Assembly (NCBI RefSeq): GCF_019424165.1
Contig: NZ_JAHZAA010000001.1
Span: 124,001 to 188,000, forward strand
Reading direction: 5' to 3'
DNA length: 64,000 bases
Origin: Desulfovibrio sp.
GTDB lineage: Bacteria; Desulfobacterota; Desulfovibrionia; Desulfovibrionales; Desulfovibrionaceae
How positions within the stretch are numbered: the stretch's first letter is position 1; each line of letters begins with the position of its first letter. The notes beneath the pieces were generated by a model. The model was not told where the DNA came from and searched no databases. It saw only the letters and a program-made list of their open reading frames with translations. The position numbers and the translations under genes were made by a program. Positions 27,188 to 36,612 of the stretch are shown piece by piece.

Positions 27188-28309
27188 CTAGCCCTGAGCG
27201 CTGTTTTCGGCAACGTCTTCATGATCCGGAGCATGCTGTTTTTCCCGCGCTTCCGGTTTTTTCGGCGCTTCTGATGAACTCGGCGTTTCCGGGAGTTCCG
27301 GTGCCCATCCGTCCAGACGGAGGGCGATATGCCGCAGGAGTTCCTCACCGGCTTTTTTCAGTGGCAGGCGCAGGGTTCCCCCGGCGGCGTTAAAGTGGCC
27401 GCCGCCGCCCATATCGGCCGCCATAGCGCGCACGTCGATGGAGCCGTAAGACCGCAGGCTGAACTTGCAGAGCTTGGGGGCCTCTTCGCGCAGCAGGGCT
27501 GCCACCTTGACGCCGCGCAGCCGCCTGAGCTGCTCTACAAAGCCCTCCAGATCTTCCTTGAGGGCCTGACAGCGGCCAAGGTCTTTCAGACTTACAGGGC
27601 AAAAGCCGATCTGCCCGTGGTGCTCCACAGCCGCGCGCTCCATGAGCAGGCCCCAGAGCCGCCAGCGGCCCAGGCTCCAGTCGTTATCCATTTTTTCCCG
27701 CAGCCAGTGCAGTTGGCAGCCGTTGGCAACCAGGTGCGAGGCCATGGCCAGCACATCGGCGCTGGTGTTGCCGTGGCAGAAGCCACCGGTATCCGTCAGC
27801 AGCCCAAGGGCAACGGAAAGCCCCAGGTCGCCCGTAAGGGGCAGGTCTGCGGCCATGGCCACATAGGCCATGAGCTGGGCTGTGGCCGCCGCTTCGGTGA
27901 CCACCCAGTTGCCCCGGCTGCCCATGCCGTTGCCGCCGAGGTGGTGATCAATATTTACGGTATCCAGTTGTGGCAGCAGGGCCGCCAGTTCCGAACCCAG
28001 GCGTTCAGGTTCGCCGCAGTCCAGCAAAAGCGCGCACTGGGGCGTGAAAGGGGGGTGAGCGAGGCTTGTGTGCACCACTGCGGGCATGGGAAAAAATCCC
28101 AGGTAGCGGGGCATGCCGGGGGCGGCGTAAAGCATGAATTCCTTGCCCATGGCCCGCAGGATATGCCCGGCGGCAGCCACGGACCCGGCGGCGTCGCCAT
28201 CGGGATTGACATGACCTGCCACCACAATGCGGTCCATGCCCTTCAGGGCTTCCACCATACGAAGGGCGTCCTGCGCGTAGCGGGCGGGAATAAAATCAGT
28301 CGGCTGCAT
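27188..28309 (-). CDS. DHH-family phosphoesterase (NrnA-like oligoribonuclease/pAp phosphatase)
   Basis: A 373-residue DHH/DHHA1 protein. The N-terminal DHH domain shows the metal-binding motifs GHVNPDGDAAGS (about residues 33-44), LLLDCGEPERLG and NIDHHLGGNGMG. The DHHA1 domain shows the glycine-rich MGGGGHFNAAGGTL near residue 310. Family members degrade nanoRNA and dephosphorylate pAp. A 40-residue Glu/Pro/Ala-rich tail follows. The ATG overlaps the end of the DUF503 gene by 14 bases, implying translational coupling. The same gene sits between infB and truB in many bacteria, usually after rbfA, which is missing here. Confidence 0.9.
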   Translation of the reverse strand: MQPTDFIPARYAQDALRMVEALKGMDRIVVAGHVNPDGDAAGSVAAAGHILRAMGKEFMLYAAPGMPRYLGFFPMPAVVHTSLAHPPFTPQCALLLDCGEPERLGSELAALLPQLDTVNIDHHLGGNGMGSRGNWVVTEAAATAQLMAYVAMAADLPLTGDLGLSVALGLLTDTGGFCHGNTSADVLAMASHLVANGCQLHWLREKMDNDWSLGRWRLWGLLMERAAVEHHGQIGFCPVSLKDLGRCQALKEDLEGFVEQLRRLRGVKVAALLREEAPKLCKFSLRSYGSIDVRAMAADMGGGGHFNAAGGTLRLPLKKAGEELLRHIALRLDGWAPELPETPSSSEAPKKPEAREKQHAPDHEDVAENSAQG

Positions 28310-28592
28310 ATATTTCCACCTGACTGTCCACCATTTCTTCCGGGCAAACGGCTTCCATCATGAGCGCGCATTTGTCCATGCGGCTACGCAGGTGTCCTTC
28401 GCTGTTGGAAATGGAGACAACGGCCAGCCGCAGACGGCTGAGACTGTTCTCAGTGCCTGCCTCGGCTATGGCCACGTTGAATTTGTTTCGGGTTTTCTGC
28501 TTCAGGCTGTTGGCAACGCGGCGTTTTGCCTTGAGATTGTCGTTGCCGTGCAGACTGAATTCCACGGTAAGAACAGCCATGAACATGGTCAT
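28296..28592 (-). CDS. ylxP: DUF503 (YlxP-like) protein
   Basis: A 98-residue member of the DUF503/YlxP family, found in nusA-infB operons and probably linked to ribosome assembly. The sequence AVLTVEFSLHGNDNLKAKRR, then VANSLKQKTRNKFNVAIAEA, is diagnostic. Three in-frame ATGs (28592, 28586, 28580) could start it; none has a good ribosome site, and the open frame runs upstream to 28652. The stop overlaps the start of the DHH gene. It lies about 410 bases after infB, behind a strong hairpin. Confidence 0.85.
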   Translation of the reverse strand: MTMFMAVLTVEFSLHGNDNLKAKRRVANSLKQKTRNKFNVAIAEAGTENSLSRLRLAVVSISNSEGHLRSRMDKCALMMEAVCPEEMVDSQVEIYAAD

Positions 28593-29004
28593 ACGTATGT
28601 GTTTGCGCTTGCTGCGGCGGCAGGCGCGCTTGCTGCCTGATGCGGCGGCCACTTTTTCTGCCCGGCAAGAGGTATGCCGGGCGCGTCAGCGTGCCATGCC
28701 GGTCATAAAAGCCGTTTTTATGTTTTTGTATAATGGACGCTTAATAGGTTCCGGAACTAATACTATCTGTGCCGGTCACATAAAGCCAGTTTTTTATTAC
28801 CCCATCCGGAATGCTTTGAACAGCGGTTACCGGTTTTTGCCCGGACAGCGCACGTGCCTGCCGTACCGGGTTCGAGGCGGGCGGACTTGCGGTACTTTAG
28901 CGGGCGGCATGCCGAAAGCTTGCCAAGCGTCAACGGGGGAGGCTTCTCTAAAGAAACCTCCCCCGAAAACCAGCGATGATCAGCCGTGCGGCCAGCGCAC
29001 GTAC
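28593..29004. other. Spacer between infB and ylxP
   Basis: It contains the infB hairpin and about 340 bases without a supported gene. A moderately AT-rich part lies at 28700-28800, where a promoter for the downstream genes could sit; I see no clean -35/-10 pair. Confidence 0.45.
28934..28965 (-). terminator. Strong hairpin just after infB
   Basis: CGGGGGAGG and CCTCCCCCG pair, extended by TTCT/AGAA across a mismatch, giving a 13-bp stem 40 bases past the infB stop. There is no T tract on the minus strand, so it may attenuate rather than fully terminate the operon. Confidence 0.6.
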
Positions 29005-32000
29005 TTACAGTGTAGCTGCTTCTTCAACTGTCTCAAAGGCTTCAATGATATCGCCAATCTTGACGTCATTGAAGTTTTCCAGGCCTACGCCGCATTCGTT
29101 GCCCTTGACCACTTCTCTGGCGTCATCCTTGAAGCGCTTGAGAGAAGAGATCTTGCCTGTGTAAACCACCACGCCGTCGCGCAGCAGGCGCACACCGGCA
29201 TTACGGGCGATTTTGCCGTCGGCCACATAGGAGCCGGCGATAAGGCCGATCTTGGGTACGCTGAAGGTGTCGCGCACTTCGGCCTGGCCGAGGTAGACCT
29301 CACGCTGCACGGGGGCCAGCAGGCCCGCCATGGCGCTCTTGATGTCGTCCACCAGCTTGTAGATGATCTCGTAGAAGCGGATATCCACATTTTCGTGCTC
29401 GGCCACATCCTTGATCTTGGCTGTGGGACGCACGTTAAAGCCGATGATGATGGCCTGCGAGGCGGAAGCCAGCAGAATGTCCGATTCGGTAATGGCGCCG
29501 GTGCCGCCATGCACCACGTTGATGCGCACCTTGTCGGTGCTCTGTTTGAGCAGCGCTTCGGTGATGGCTTCAAGGCTGCCCTGCACGTCGGACTTGAGCA
29601 CAAGGTTGAGCGTAAGGGTTTCCTGATCGGACTTGCGCTGCGACAGGAAGGTTTCGAGCGTCACGCGCGATTCGGAAGCCAGTTCGCGTTCGCGCTGTTT
29701 GATGGCGCGGGAGTCGGCGATGCGGCGGGCCAGCTTTTCGTCGCTGACCACAAAGAACTCTTCACCGGCTTCAGGAACGCCCTCAAAGCCCTGTACTTCA
29801 ACAGGCAGGGACGGCCCGGCTTCCTTGACCTTTTTGCCCTGGTCGCTCATGAGCGCGCGCACACGGCCAGAGAAGGGACCGCACACAAAACTGTCGCCCT
29901 GGCGCAGGGTTCCTTCCTGGATAAGCACGGTGGCCACGGGGCCGCGGCCCTTGTCCAGTTTGGCTTCCACGATGTGGCCTTTGGCGGCCTTATCGGGATT
30001 GGCCTTGAGCTCCATAATTTCAGACTGCAGGGCCACCATTTCAAGCAGGTCGTCAAGGCCCATGCGGGTCTTGGCGGCCACCTTGGCAACAATGGTGTCG
30101 CCGCCCCACTCTTCGGCCTGCAGGCCCAGTTCGGCCAGTTCACGCAGCACGCGGTCAGGGTCGGCGCTGGGCTTGTCCATCTTGTTGACGGCAACCATGA
30201 TAGGCACGCCAGCGGCGCGGGCATGGTTGATGGCTTCGCGGGTCTGCTCCATCACGCCGTCGTCGGCAGCCACCACAAGGATGACAAGGTCAGTCACCTG
30301 AGCGCCGCGAGCACGCATGGCCGTAAAGGCTTCGTGGCCGGGCGTGTCAAGAAAGACAATCTCGCCGCGCTTGGTCTTTACGTGATAGGCGCCGATATGC
30401 TGGGTAATGCCCCCGGCTTCACCGCCGGTAACGTTGGACTTGCGTATGGCGTCAAGCAGCGAGGTTTTGCCGTGGTCAACGTGGCCCATAATGGTCACAA
30501 CAGGCGGGCGCGGCTTGAGGGTCTCGGGCGCGTCCACTTCCTTGGGGGTCAGGTAATCGTCTTCGGAGAAGCCGGCCTTTTCCACTTCGTAACCGAATTC
30601 GGCAGCCACCAGGGTGGCCGTGTCGAAGTCCAGGGCCTGGTTGATGGTAGCCATAACGCCCAGCCCAAAGAGAATCTTGATGATCTCGTTGGCCTTGAGG
30701 CCCATCTGGTGAGCCATGTCGGCCACGCGGATCGCCTCGGTAACACGGATCTTGCGTTTTGCGGCCTTGAGCGGCTGGGTGGCCTGCGAGGAAACGGGCT
30801 TGCCGCCCTTGCGACGGCCCTTGCCCCGGTTCAGGCGCTGGCTGTCGTCATCATCACGGCGTCCGCCGAAATCTCCCTGCTGGAAATCCACGGTGCGGCG
30901 CCCCTTGAGGCGCTTTTTCTTGCTCTGGCCGTCGCGGGTGTCAGAGGGCGACGCGGGCGCGGCAGGCTGCTGCCCGAACCCGCCGGGGCGGGGACCGCCT
31001 GCGGGTCTGGGACCGCCGGGGCCGCCGGGACCACTGGGACGTGGCCCACCGGGACGCGGGGGCCTGCCGGCGTTGTCGCCGCGAGGACCGCCCGGAGCGC
31101 CGGGGCGTCCGCCAGCGGGCCGCGTGCTGCGGTCGGGCTGGCTGCCGGGCGCAGGCCGGGAAATAATGCGCACCTGGGGCGCGGCAGAAGGCGCCTGACC
31201 GCCATCCGCCCGGGGGGCGCGGCGAGGAGCGGCATCGGCCGCAGCGGAAGCGTCGGCGTCTTTCCAGGCTTCTGTACGGGCTTCGGGCGCGCGCTGGGGC
31301 AGGGTGGGCGCCGATGAACCTTCGGGCACGGCTGAAGCGTCGGGACGGGCCAGGCGGGCAGCCTTGGCGCCCTTTTCCTCGCCTTTTTCGGAACCTTTTT
31401 CTTCGGCCCTGGCTGCGGCTTCACGGGCGGCAAGAGCTGCGGCCACGGGCGAAATTTCGGCCACAGGCTCAGGCTTGCTTTCCACCACGGGTTCGGGCTT
31501 TTTTTCTTCTTCTTCGCCGGGGCGGCTGATAACGCGAGCCGCGGACACAACCCTGGCCTTGGAGCTTTTTGCTTTTTCGGCGGGTTCGGCCTTTGCGGCT
31601 TCAGGCTCGGCCTTTTCTTCGGCCTTGTGCGGGCTTGCCGCAGGAGCCTCGGCCACCTTTTCGGCCGCAGGCTCGGCCTTGGCGGGGGCTTCAGCCACCG
31701 CGGGCTTTTCCTCGGCCGGGGGAGCGACTTCTTCCCTGGCGGCGGGGGCCGCTTCTGTCACTTCGGGGGCGTCGGCCTTATCGGCATCCTTACGGCGACG
31801 GCGCACGATGACATTGGGGTGTGAGCCGGAACGCTCGGCATCCGCCTGTTTTTGTTCGGCAAAATGTTCGCGCACGCGTGCCGCCTCCTCAGTGGTCAGG
31901 GAACCGGCCATAGATTTTGCCGACGCGCCCAGCTCGCGCAATGCGCGCAGCATATCCTTGTTGGGCACTGCCGGAAATTCCTTGGCGAGTTCCGATACTT

Positions 32001-32019
32001 TAATTTTTTCTTCAGACAT
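29005..32019 (-). CDS. infB: Translation initiation factor IF-2
   Basis: A 1004-residue GTPase that delivers initiator tRNA to the 30S subunit. The N-terminal IF2_N domain ([20 protein letters not shown]) is followed by about 350 residues of low-complexity Ala/Glu/Pro, then Gly/Pro/Arg-rich linker, longer than in many bacteria. A second IF2_N domain precedes the G domain with [14 protein letters not shown] (about 510) and [11 protein letters not shown], then domains II-IV. The start at 32019 (ATG after a GGGG-rich site) gives the canonical N terminus and overlaps the ylxR stop by 8 bases; the 37 extra upstream codons belong to the ylxR region. Confidence 0.96.
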   Translation of the reverse strand: MSEEKIKVSELAKEFPAVPNKDMLRALRELGASAKSMAGSLTTEEAARVREHFAEQKQADAERSGSHPNVIVRRRRKDADKADAPEVTEAAPAAREEVAPPAEEKPAVAEAPAKAEPAAEKVAEAPAASPHKAEEKAEPEAAKAEPAEKAKSSKARVVSAARVISRPGEEEEKKPEPVVESKPEPVAEISPVAAALAAREAAARAEEKGSEKGEEKGAKAARLARPDASAVPEGSSAPTLPQRAPEARTEAWKDADASAAADAAPRRAPRADGGQAPSAAPQVRIISRPAPGSQPDRSTRPAGGRPGAPGGPRGDNAGRPPRPGGPRPSGPGGPGGPRPAGGPRPGGFGQQPAAPASPSDTRDGQSKKKRLKGRRTVDFQQGDFGGRRDDDDSQRLNRGKGRRKGGKPVSSQATQPLKAAKRKIRVTEAIRVADMAHQMGLKANEIIKILFGLGVMATINQALDFDTATLVAAEFGYEVEKAGFSEDDYLTPKEVDAPETLKPRPPVVTIMGHVDHGKTSLLDAIRKSNVTGGEAGGITQHIGAYHVKTKRGEIVFLDTPGHEAFTAMRARGAQVTDLVILVVAADDGVMEQTREAINHARAAGVPIMVAVNKMDKPSADPDRVLRELAELGLQAEEWGGDTIVAKVAAKTRMGLDDLLEMVALQSEIMELKANPDKAAKGHIVEAKLDKGRGPVATVLIQEGTLRQGDSFVCGPFSGRVRALMSDQGKKVKEAGPSLPVEVQGFEGVPEAGEEFFVVSDEKLARRIADSRAIKQRERELASESRVTLETFLSQRKSDQETLTLNLVLKSDVQGSLEAITEALLKQSTDKVRINVVHGGTGAITESDILLASASQAIIIGFNVRPTAKIKDVAEHENVDIRFYEIIYKLVDDIKSAMAGLLAPVQREVYLGQAEVRDTFSVPKIGLIAGSYVADGKIARNAGVRLLRDGVVVYTGKISSLKRFKDDAREVVKGNECGVGLENFNDVKIGDIIEAFETVEEAATL

Positions 32020-32257
32020 GTTTACCCCCCTTGCGCCGTGCCCCGGGCCTGAACCTGGCGAATTTCGCCATGCATGCGGCATCGGAACAGAGATACCAGC
32101 CCCTGCCAGGTCTGGTTTTTTCAGCGTCAATAGTCAAAATTCCCTGGGGCGTCAGCACATGGCGGGTAAGCTGGGCCTTGGCGAAGCGGCGGCGGCACAT
32201 AACACACATGCGCACCGGCCCTTCAACGGCCACGGCAGTTTCTTGCCTTTCCCCCAT
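32012..32257 (-). CDS. ylxR: YlxR-family RNA-binding protein (DUF448)
   Basis: An 81-residue basic protein of the YlxR family with [20 protein letters not shown] and a C-terminal [20 protein letters not shown]. Paired cysteines (CVMC, C...C) may bind zinc. Members are nucleoid- or RNA-associated and always sit between nusA and infB, as here. ATG at 32257 is preferred: it lies 10 bases after the nusA stop, with GGGG upstream. A longer frame from 32335 would overlap nusA. The stop overlaps the infB ATG by 8 bases. Confidence 0.9.
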   Translation of the reverse strand: MGERQETAVAVEGPVRMCVMCRRRFAKAQLTRHVLTPQGILTIDAEKTRPGRGWYLCSDAACMAKFARFRPGARRKGGKHV

Positions 32258-32267
32258 GCGGCTGCCC

Positions 32268-33617
32268 CTACTCTTGCGCATCCTCGCGGGGACTGTCGCC
32301 GGTCTGGTCCTGACCGGAGTCTTCCTCGTCGGCATGCGTCCGGCCCAGTTCCACAGCGGAGGATTCGGGCGTTTCTTCTACCACGGGAGCCAGGAAGTTG
32401 ATGGCCGAACGAAGGTCGGCAATGCGCGATGCGCTGATGGTCAGCGCGTCGGACAGTTCCTGGTCTGTGGCATGGCGCAGCTTGTCAAGCGAGCTGTAGC
32501 CCGCGCCAAGCAGAGCCTCAATGGACACTTCGGCCACACTGGCCACCTGCTCGAGACCGTGGCCGATGGCATTGGCCTCGTTGTAGCGGGTCTCGGTGAA
32601 TATATCGACTTTCCAGCCCAGAAGGCGAGCGGCCAGCTTGACGTTTTGCCCCTTGCGCCCGATGGCGTTGGTGAGCTGGTCGTCCGGCACGATGACTTCG
32701 AGCAGATTTTCTTCTTCATCCACCACAATGCGCGACACCAGGGCCGGGGCCAGGGCGTTGCGGGCGTAGGTGGCAATATCGGCGCTCCACACAACAATGT
32801 CGATGCGCTCACCGTGCAGCTCCTGCACGATATTCTGGATGCGCGAGCCGCGCACGCCAACGCAGGCGCCCACGGGATCCACATCGCGCTCACGGGAGAG
32901 CACGGCCACCTTGGCACGGGAGCCGGGATCGCGGGCAACACCCATAATCTGCACCACGCCGTCGTCCACTTCCGGCACTTCGCGGCGGAAGAGGGCGGCC
33001 ATGTAGTCGCGGTGCGCGCGGGATATGACCACCTGCGGACCGCGCCCTTCCTGGCGCACTTCGATAATGAGGGCCTGCACGCGGTCACCGCGCTTGTAGT
33101 GCTCACGCGGGATCTGTTCTTCGCGGGGCAGGATGGCTTCGGTGCGTCCCAGGTTAACCACCCAGCCGCCCTTGTCGCGGCGCTGCACGATGCCCGAAAC
33201 GATTTCACCCACACGGTCTTTGTATTCCCCGTAGATGATTTCCTGTTCGGCGTCGCGCATGCGCTGAATGATAACCTGCTTGGCGGACTGGGCGGCGATG
33301 CGGCCAAGGTCTTCAACCTTGACGCGGAAACCCATTTCGTCGTCCACCTGGACGGAAGGATCGTGCTCGCGGGCTTCGGCAAGTTCTATCTGCGTATCGG
33401 GGTTGGCCACATCACCGTCGGCCATCACGATTTTGAACTGGTAGACCTCAATATCGCCCGTTTCATCGTTATAAGATACTTCCACATCCATATCTTCACT
33501 GAAGCGGCGCAGCACGGAGGTACGCACCGCGTCTTCAAGCGTGTCGATGAGCATGTTGCGGTCAAGGCCCTTGTCTTTGCTGATCTGGTCAATGGCCTTT
33601 TTAAGTTCAAGATTCAT
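32268..33617 (-). CDS. nusA: Transcription termination/antitermination factor NusA
   Basis: A 449-residue RNA polymerase-associated protein controlling pausing, termination and antitermination. The NusA N-terminal domain (MNLELKKAIDQISKDKGLDR) is followed by an S1 domain (about 135-200), two KH domains (PVGACVGVRGSRIQNIVQEL and DDQLTNAIGRKGQNVKLAAR) and a C-terminal Asp/Glu-rich segment with a helix-hairpin region. GGAGGGATCC precedes the ATG at 33617. It follows rimP by about 107 bases. A terminator in the rimP leader may let NusA regulate its own operon. Confidence 0.96.
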   Translation of the reverse strand: MNLELKKAIDQISKDKGLDRNMLIDTLEDAVRTSVLRRFSEDMDVEVSYNDETGDIEVYQFKIVMADGDVANPDTQIELAEAREHDPSVQVDDEMGFRVKVEDLGRIAAQSAKQVIIQRMRDAEQEIIYGEYKDRVGEIVSGIVQRRDKGGWVVNLGRTEAILPREEQIPREHYKRGDRVQALIIEVRQEGRGPQVVISRAHRDYMAALFRREVPEVDDGVVQIMGVARDPGSRAKVAVLSRERDVDPVGACVGVRGSRIQNIVQELHGERIDIVVWSADIATYARNALAPALVSRIVVDEEENLLEVIVPDDQLTNAIGRKGQNVKLAARLLGWKVDIFTETRYNEANAIGHGLEQVASVAEVSIEALLGAGYSSLDKLRHATDQELSDALTISASRIADLRSAINFLAPVVEETPESSAVELGRTHADEEDSGQDQTGDSPREDAQE

Positions 33618-33724
33618 GGATCCCTCCGGCTGCCGCACAGGGCGGCGTAAAATCGCTTTTTCCGGCTGCGGCTCGCAGACGGCCCGCCCGCCAAAGTGGG
33701 GCGCGGCCTGCCCATGCGGGCCGT

Positions 33725-34501
33725 TTAGTCGTTTTCGGCAGCGGTTCTGCCAGCTTTCTTTTTGGCTGCGGCCTTTTTGGGGGCCGTACTGCCGCTGCCG
33801 CCCTTGGGGGCGTCTTTGCCCTGGGGCTTGCCGGGTTTTTTGCCCGGCTTCTGCGGCTTTTTGAAAATATACATACGGGTAGCCCTGCGCACCGCCTCCC
33901 AGGGCAGGCGCACGGCCGGGTAGTTCTCGTCTTCCACCTCGCCTTCAGGGCTGACGGTCACGGGCGCGAGCACAAAGGCATCGTCTTCTACCGTAACGAG
34001 CGTACCGCGCCACACGCGGCGCGGGCCGCCGTGGGCTGCGGGATCAGTGGAGGCGACAGGCGTGTGCAGCCGCGCTTCCACCACATCGCCCACATAGGGA
34101 ATCATCTGCTCGAGGCTGAAAAACAGGCGGCTCAGGCCGGGGGTCGAAACCTCCAGCACGTAGGCGTCCGCGATGCTGTCCTCCACTTCAAGAGCAAGGG
34201 CCAGATGGCGGGAAATCTCTTCGCACTGTTCAATAGAAGCTGATGTGGGGGCTGCCGGAACTTCAGCGCCGGAAGATTCTTGCAGGTCATGAACCGGAGC
34301 GGGCGCGGTGGTGGCGGGTGACGGCTCTTCAGACCCTTCGGGCATGCCGGGCAGTTGCGGTATGGTCGGCACGTCTACAAAGAGCCGCACGATGGTGCGC
34401 CCGGCGCGGGCTGTTTCCACCCCCCAGATGATAAGTCCGAGGGCGTGCACCACGGGTTGGGCCAGGCGTATGATGGTTTCTCTCAGGGCGTTATCAGTCA
34501 T
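33725..34501 (-). CDS. rimP: Ribosome maturation factor RimP, enlarged
   Basis: Needed for 30S subunit maturation. It has 258 residues against about 150 in typical RimP. The two conserved parts are visible: RETIIRLAQPVVHALGLIIW at the N terminus and the core ISRHLALALEVEDSIADAYV, followed by LEVSTPGLSRLF. The extra length comes from a Pro/Ala/Ser-rich insertion near residues 48-88 and a Lys/Ala/Gly-rich tail of about 45 residues ending AAKKKAGRTAAEND. AAGGAAAGA precedes the ATG. It is the first gene of the long translation operon, and the leader carries a terminator-like hairpin. Confidence 0.92.
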   Translation of the reverse strand: MTDNALRETIIRLAQPVVHALGLIIWGVETARAGRTIVRLFVDVPTIPQLPGMPEGSEEPSPATTAPAPVHDLQESSGAEVPAAPTSASIEQCEEISRHLALALEVEDSIADAYVLEVSTPGLSRLFFSLEQMIPYVGDVVEARLHTPVASTDPAAHGGPRRVWRGTLVTVEDDAFVLAPVTVSPEGEVEDENYPAVRLPWEAVRRATRMYIFKKPQKPGKKPGKPQGKDAPKGGSGSTAPKKAAAKKKAGRTAAEND

Positions 34502-34537
34502 TCTTTCCTTTGTGCGGGCAAGCGCCGGCGCAGGGAC

Positions 34538-34567
34538 AAAAAAAAGGGGGCCTATTCAGGCCACCCC
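34538..34567 (-). terminator. Terminator-like attenuator in the rimP-nusA-infB leader
   Basis: On the minus strand GGGG-T-GGCCT pairs with AGGCC-CCCC and is followed by eight T residues. It sits only 37 bases before the rimP ATG and downstream of a promoter, and no minus-strand gene lies upstream for it to end. A smaller stem, GGAAC/GTTCC, lies just before it. This is the arrangement of a transcription attenuator. Confidence 0.7.
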
Positions 34568-34632
34568 GCTGGAACTGCGTTCCGCATCAGGATGTAGTGG
34601 CGACAGGGTATGTCATCCACATTGAATGCACC

Positions 34633-34661
34633 CAATTAGCTCACCATATAGTGCTTGTCAA
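34633..34661 (-). promoter_or_regulatory. Sigma-70-type promoter of the rimP operon
   Basis: On the minus strand a perfect TTGACA (34656-34661) is followed, after 17 bases, by a poor -10, TAATTG (34633-34638). The start point would be near 34626, giving a leader of about 125 bases that contains the attenuator. Confidence 0.5.
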
Positions 34662-34833
34662 GTGATTTGTCCGAAAAAGAAAAGCTTGTTTTTTGTACTG
34701 AAATAAAGAAAATTGGAAAACTGCCGTAACAACAGGAAGATAGGAAGTCTTCGCAAAAGCATGGGCGTAAAAACGCTGCTGTGTGCCGTGTCGCGTATGC
34801 GAAGCCGCGCATGTTGTATGCCCCGTGCGGAGA

Positions 34834-34990
34834 TCAGGGCAATTTCATCTTGAAGCTGTTCTGGCGGCTGTGCGGGCATCTGCCCGCCACAAAGGTGTAA
34901 GCACTGTTTATTCGTGTTGTTAAGCGCCGTAGCAAGCGCCGGAAAACTTTGAGTACATACTATGATTCTCAAAGTTAAAATGCTCTGTAG
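34834..34990 (+). repeat. Structured TAGAGCA-type intergenic repeat, copy upstream of the PAS chemoreceptor
   Basis: The left part (CAGGGCAATTTCATCTTGAA, then CTGGCGG and CCCGCC arms) aligns with the repeats at 39371 and 56746. The right end has the inverted pair AACTTTGAG (34945-34953) and CTCAAAGTT (34968-34976) and finishes AAAATGCTCTGTAG, the inverse of the left-edge motif. It ends a few bases before the AAGGAGG of the next gene. Confidence 0.7.
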
Positions 34991-35005
34991 TTTTAAGGAG
35001 GAGCC

Positions 35006-36574
35006 ATGTCGCTGCAAAGAAAAATCTGGGTTCTGGGCTGTATTGCTCTGGCCGTGGCAACAGGCCTTGCCTGGGCTGCGGTGCTGTTGGGGGGCATGCC
35101 GGCGGGCGCGGGATGGGGCGCGGCAGCCGGGGGGCTGGTGGTTCTGCTTGTTCTGGGCCTTGGGGTGGGGCAGGCCTACGGCAGGGCCATTCCGGCGCTG
35201 GCTCAATGTCTGCGCGGCGGCGCAGAGGGCAAGGGCCATATGGCCGCATGCTGTTCACCGCAGGCGGTCCCCGGCGACCTGCAGGAAATTTATGCGGCGG
35301 CACACGATATTGCGGCCAGCCTGCGGCATACGGACGGTGTGCTGCACGGGATTCTCACGGGCATGCCTTTGCCCTATCTGCTGGTGGACGAAAACGAGCG
35401 TGCCACCAGTACCAATCAGGCCTGTCTGGACATGCTTGAAATCGACGGACCGGTAAAAGACTGTCTGGGCAAAACCCTGGCCGATCTTTTTTATAATGAC
35501 GCCAGCCGTGATACGGCAGTGGGCAAAAGCATACGCACGGGCCAGTATTTCCATAACCTGTCGGTAACCATCGCAGGCCACAAGGGCAGACGCATAGATG
35601 TGCTGGCTAACGTTTTTCCCGTATATGACAAGCAGAAAAACTGCCTTGGCGGCCTGTGTCTTTATGTGGACATGACTGCCCTCAAGGAAGCCGAGCAGAT
35701 GATCAAGGACAAGAACGAGCACATGCGCGCTGCGGCGCAGGAGCTTGACGGTGCAGTGCAGGAGCTTGCCGCCATTTCCGAAGGGCTTGTGGCGGGCATA
35801 GGCCGTTCCGACAAAGATGCCGCCCGCGCGGCGCGGCTGCTGACCGAAGCCGCCACGGCCATGAACCAGATGACCGCTACCGTGCGCGAGGTGGCCCATA
35901 ATGCGGCCGACGCCTCCGCCGCCTCTGCCCAGACCCGCGACAAGGCTCATGAAGGCGCGCAGGTAGTGAGCAACGTGACGCAGAGCATCGACGAGGTTCA
36001 TGAAGTTTCTATGGCGCTCAAGAGCGACATGGCCCTTCTGGATCGTCATGCCAGAGACATCACCGAGATCATGAACGTCATTTCCGACATAGCTGACCAG
36101 ACCAACCTGCTGGCCCTTAATGCCGCCATTGAGGCTGCCCGCGCCGGTGACGCCGGACGCGGCTTTGCCGTGGTGGCCGACGAGGTGCGCAAGCTGGCCG
36201 AAAAAACCATGACGTCCACCAGCGATGTGGGCAGCGCCATCGGGTCCATCCAGCAGAGCACCGCCAAGAGCATGACCTCAATGGACAATGCGGTGGCCCA
36301 GGTGGAACAGGCCACGGCCTATGCCGGTAAGTCAGGCCAGGCGCTCAACGCCATTGTAGGCACGGTGGAAGATACCGTGGGCCAGATCAGCGCCATTGCG
36401 GCAGCCAGCGAGCAGCAGTCCGTGGCCAGTGAGCAGATCAACCGTTCCATTGATGAGGTCAACAACGTCATGGCAGGCACTACCCGGTCAATGGCCGAGG
36501 CCCGTCAGGAAACGGACAGGCTTGTGGCCCTTATTGAGCGGCTGGCCGACCTGACGGCGCGTTTGCAGGAATGA
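35006..36574 (+). CDS. PAS-domain methyl-accepting chemotaxis protein without periplasmic sensor
   Basis: A 522-residue chemoreceptor. Two close membrane helices (about 7-29 and 36-57) leave almost no periplasmic loop, so sensing is probably cytoplasmic. A PAS domain follows at about 110-225 ([20 protein letters not shown], then [20 protein letters not shown]). Such domains can bind flavin or heme and report redox state, but the cofactor is not evident. The signalling tip contains [20 protein letters not shown] and [29 protein letters not shown] precedes the ATG. A structured repeat lies immediately upstream. Confidence 0.94.
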   Translation: MSLQRKIWVLGCIALAVATGLAWAAVLLGGMPAGAGWGAAAGGLVVLLVLGLGVGQAYGRAIPALAQCLRGGAEGKGHMAACCSPQAVPGDLQEIYAAAHDIAASLRHTDGVLHGILTGMPLPYLLVDENERATSTNQACLDMLEIDGPVKDCLGKTLADLFYNDASRDTAVGKSIRTGQYFHNLSVTIAGHKGRRIDVLANVFPVYDKQKNCLGGLCLYVDMTALKEAEQMIKDKNEHMRAAAQELDGAVQELAAISEGLVAGIGRSDKDAARAARLLTEAATAMNQMTATVREVAHNAADASAASAQTRDKAHEGAQVVSNVTQSIDEVHEVSMALKSDMALLDRHARDITEIMNVISDIADQTNLLALNAAIEAARAGDAGRGFAVVADEVRKLAEKTMTSTSDVGSAIGSIQQSTAKSMTSMDNAVAQVEQATAYAGKSGQALNAIVGTVEDTVGQISAIAAASEQQSVASEQINRSIDEVNNVMAGTTRSMAEARQETDRLVALIERLADLTARLQE

Positions 36575-36612
36575 TCTGAATTTTTATCGCCAGTCTCTTG
36601 CGGGCGGTCCGG

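Larger units (their letters stand above)
34502..34833. other. rimP leader and AT-rich intergenic region
   Basis: This stretch contains the rimP promoter and attenuator. From about 34660 to 34760 it is AT-rich (AAAAGAAAAGCTTGTTTTTT and similar) without a supported gene. No tRNA fold was found, unlike E. coli, where metY precedes rimP. Confidence 0.5.

Noticed and set aside
28860..28900. GGGTTCGAG resembling a tRNA T-loop
   Set aside because: The flanks do not pair as a T stem and no acceptor or anticodon arms can be drawn.
28360..31317. 985-codon plus-strand frame opposite infB
   Set aside because: Shadow of infB and its low-complexity linker; no start signals or known domains.
34502..34660. 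Possible initiator tRNA ahead of rimP, as in E. coli metY
   Set aside because: No cloverleaf or CCA end; only the leader hairpins are present.
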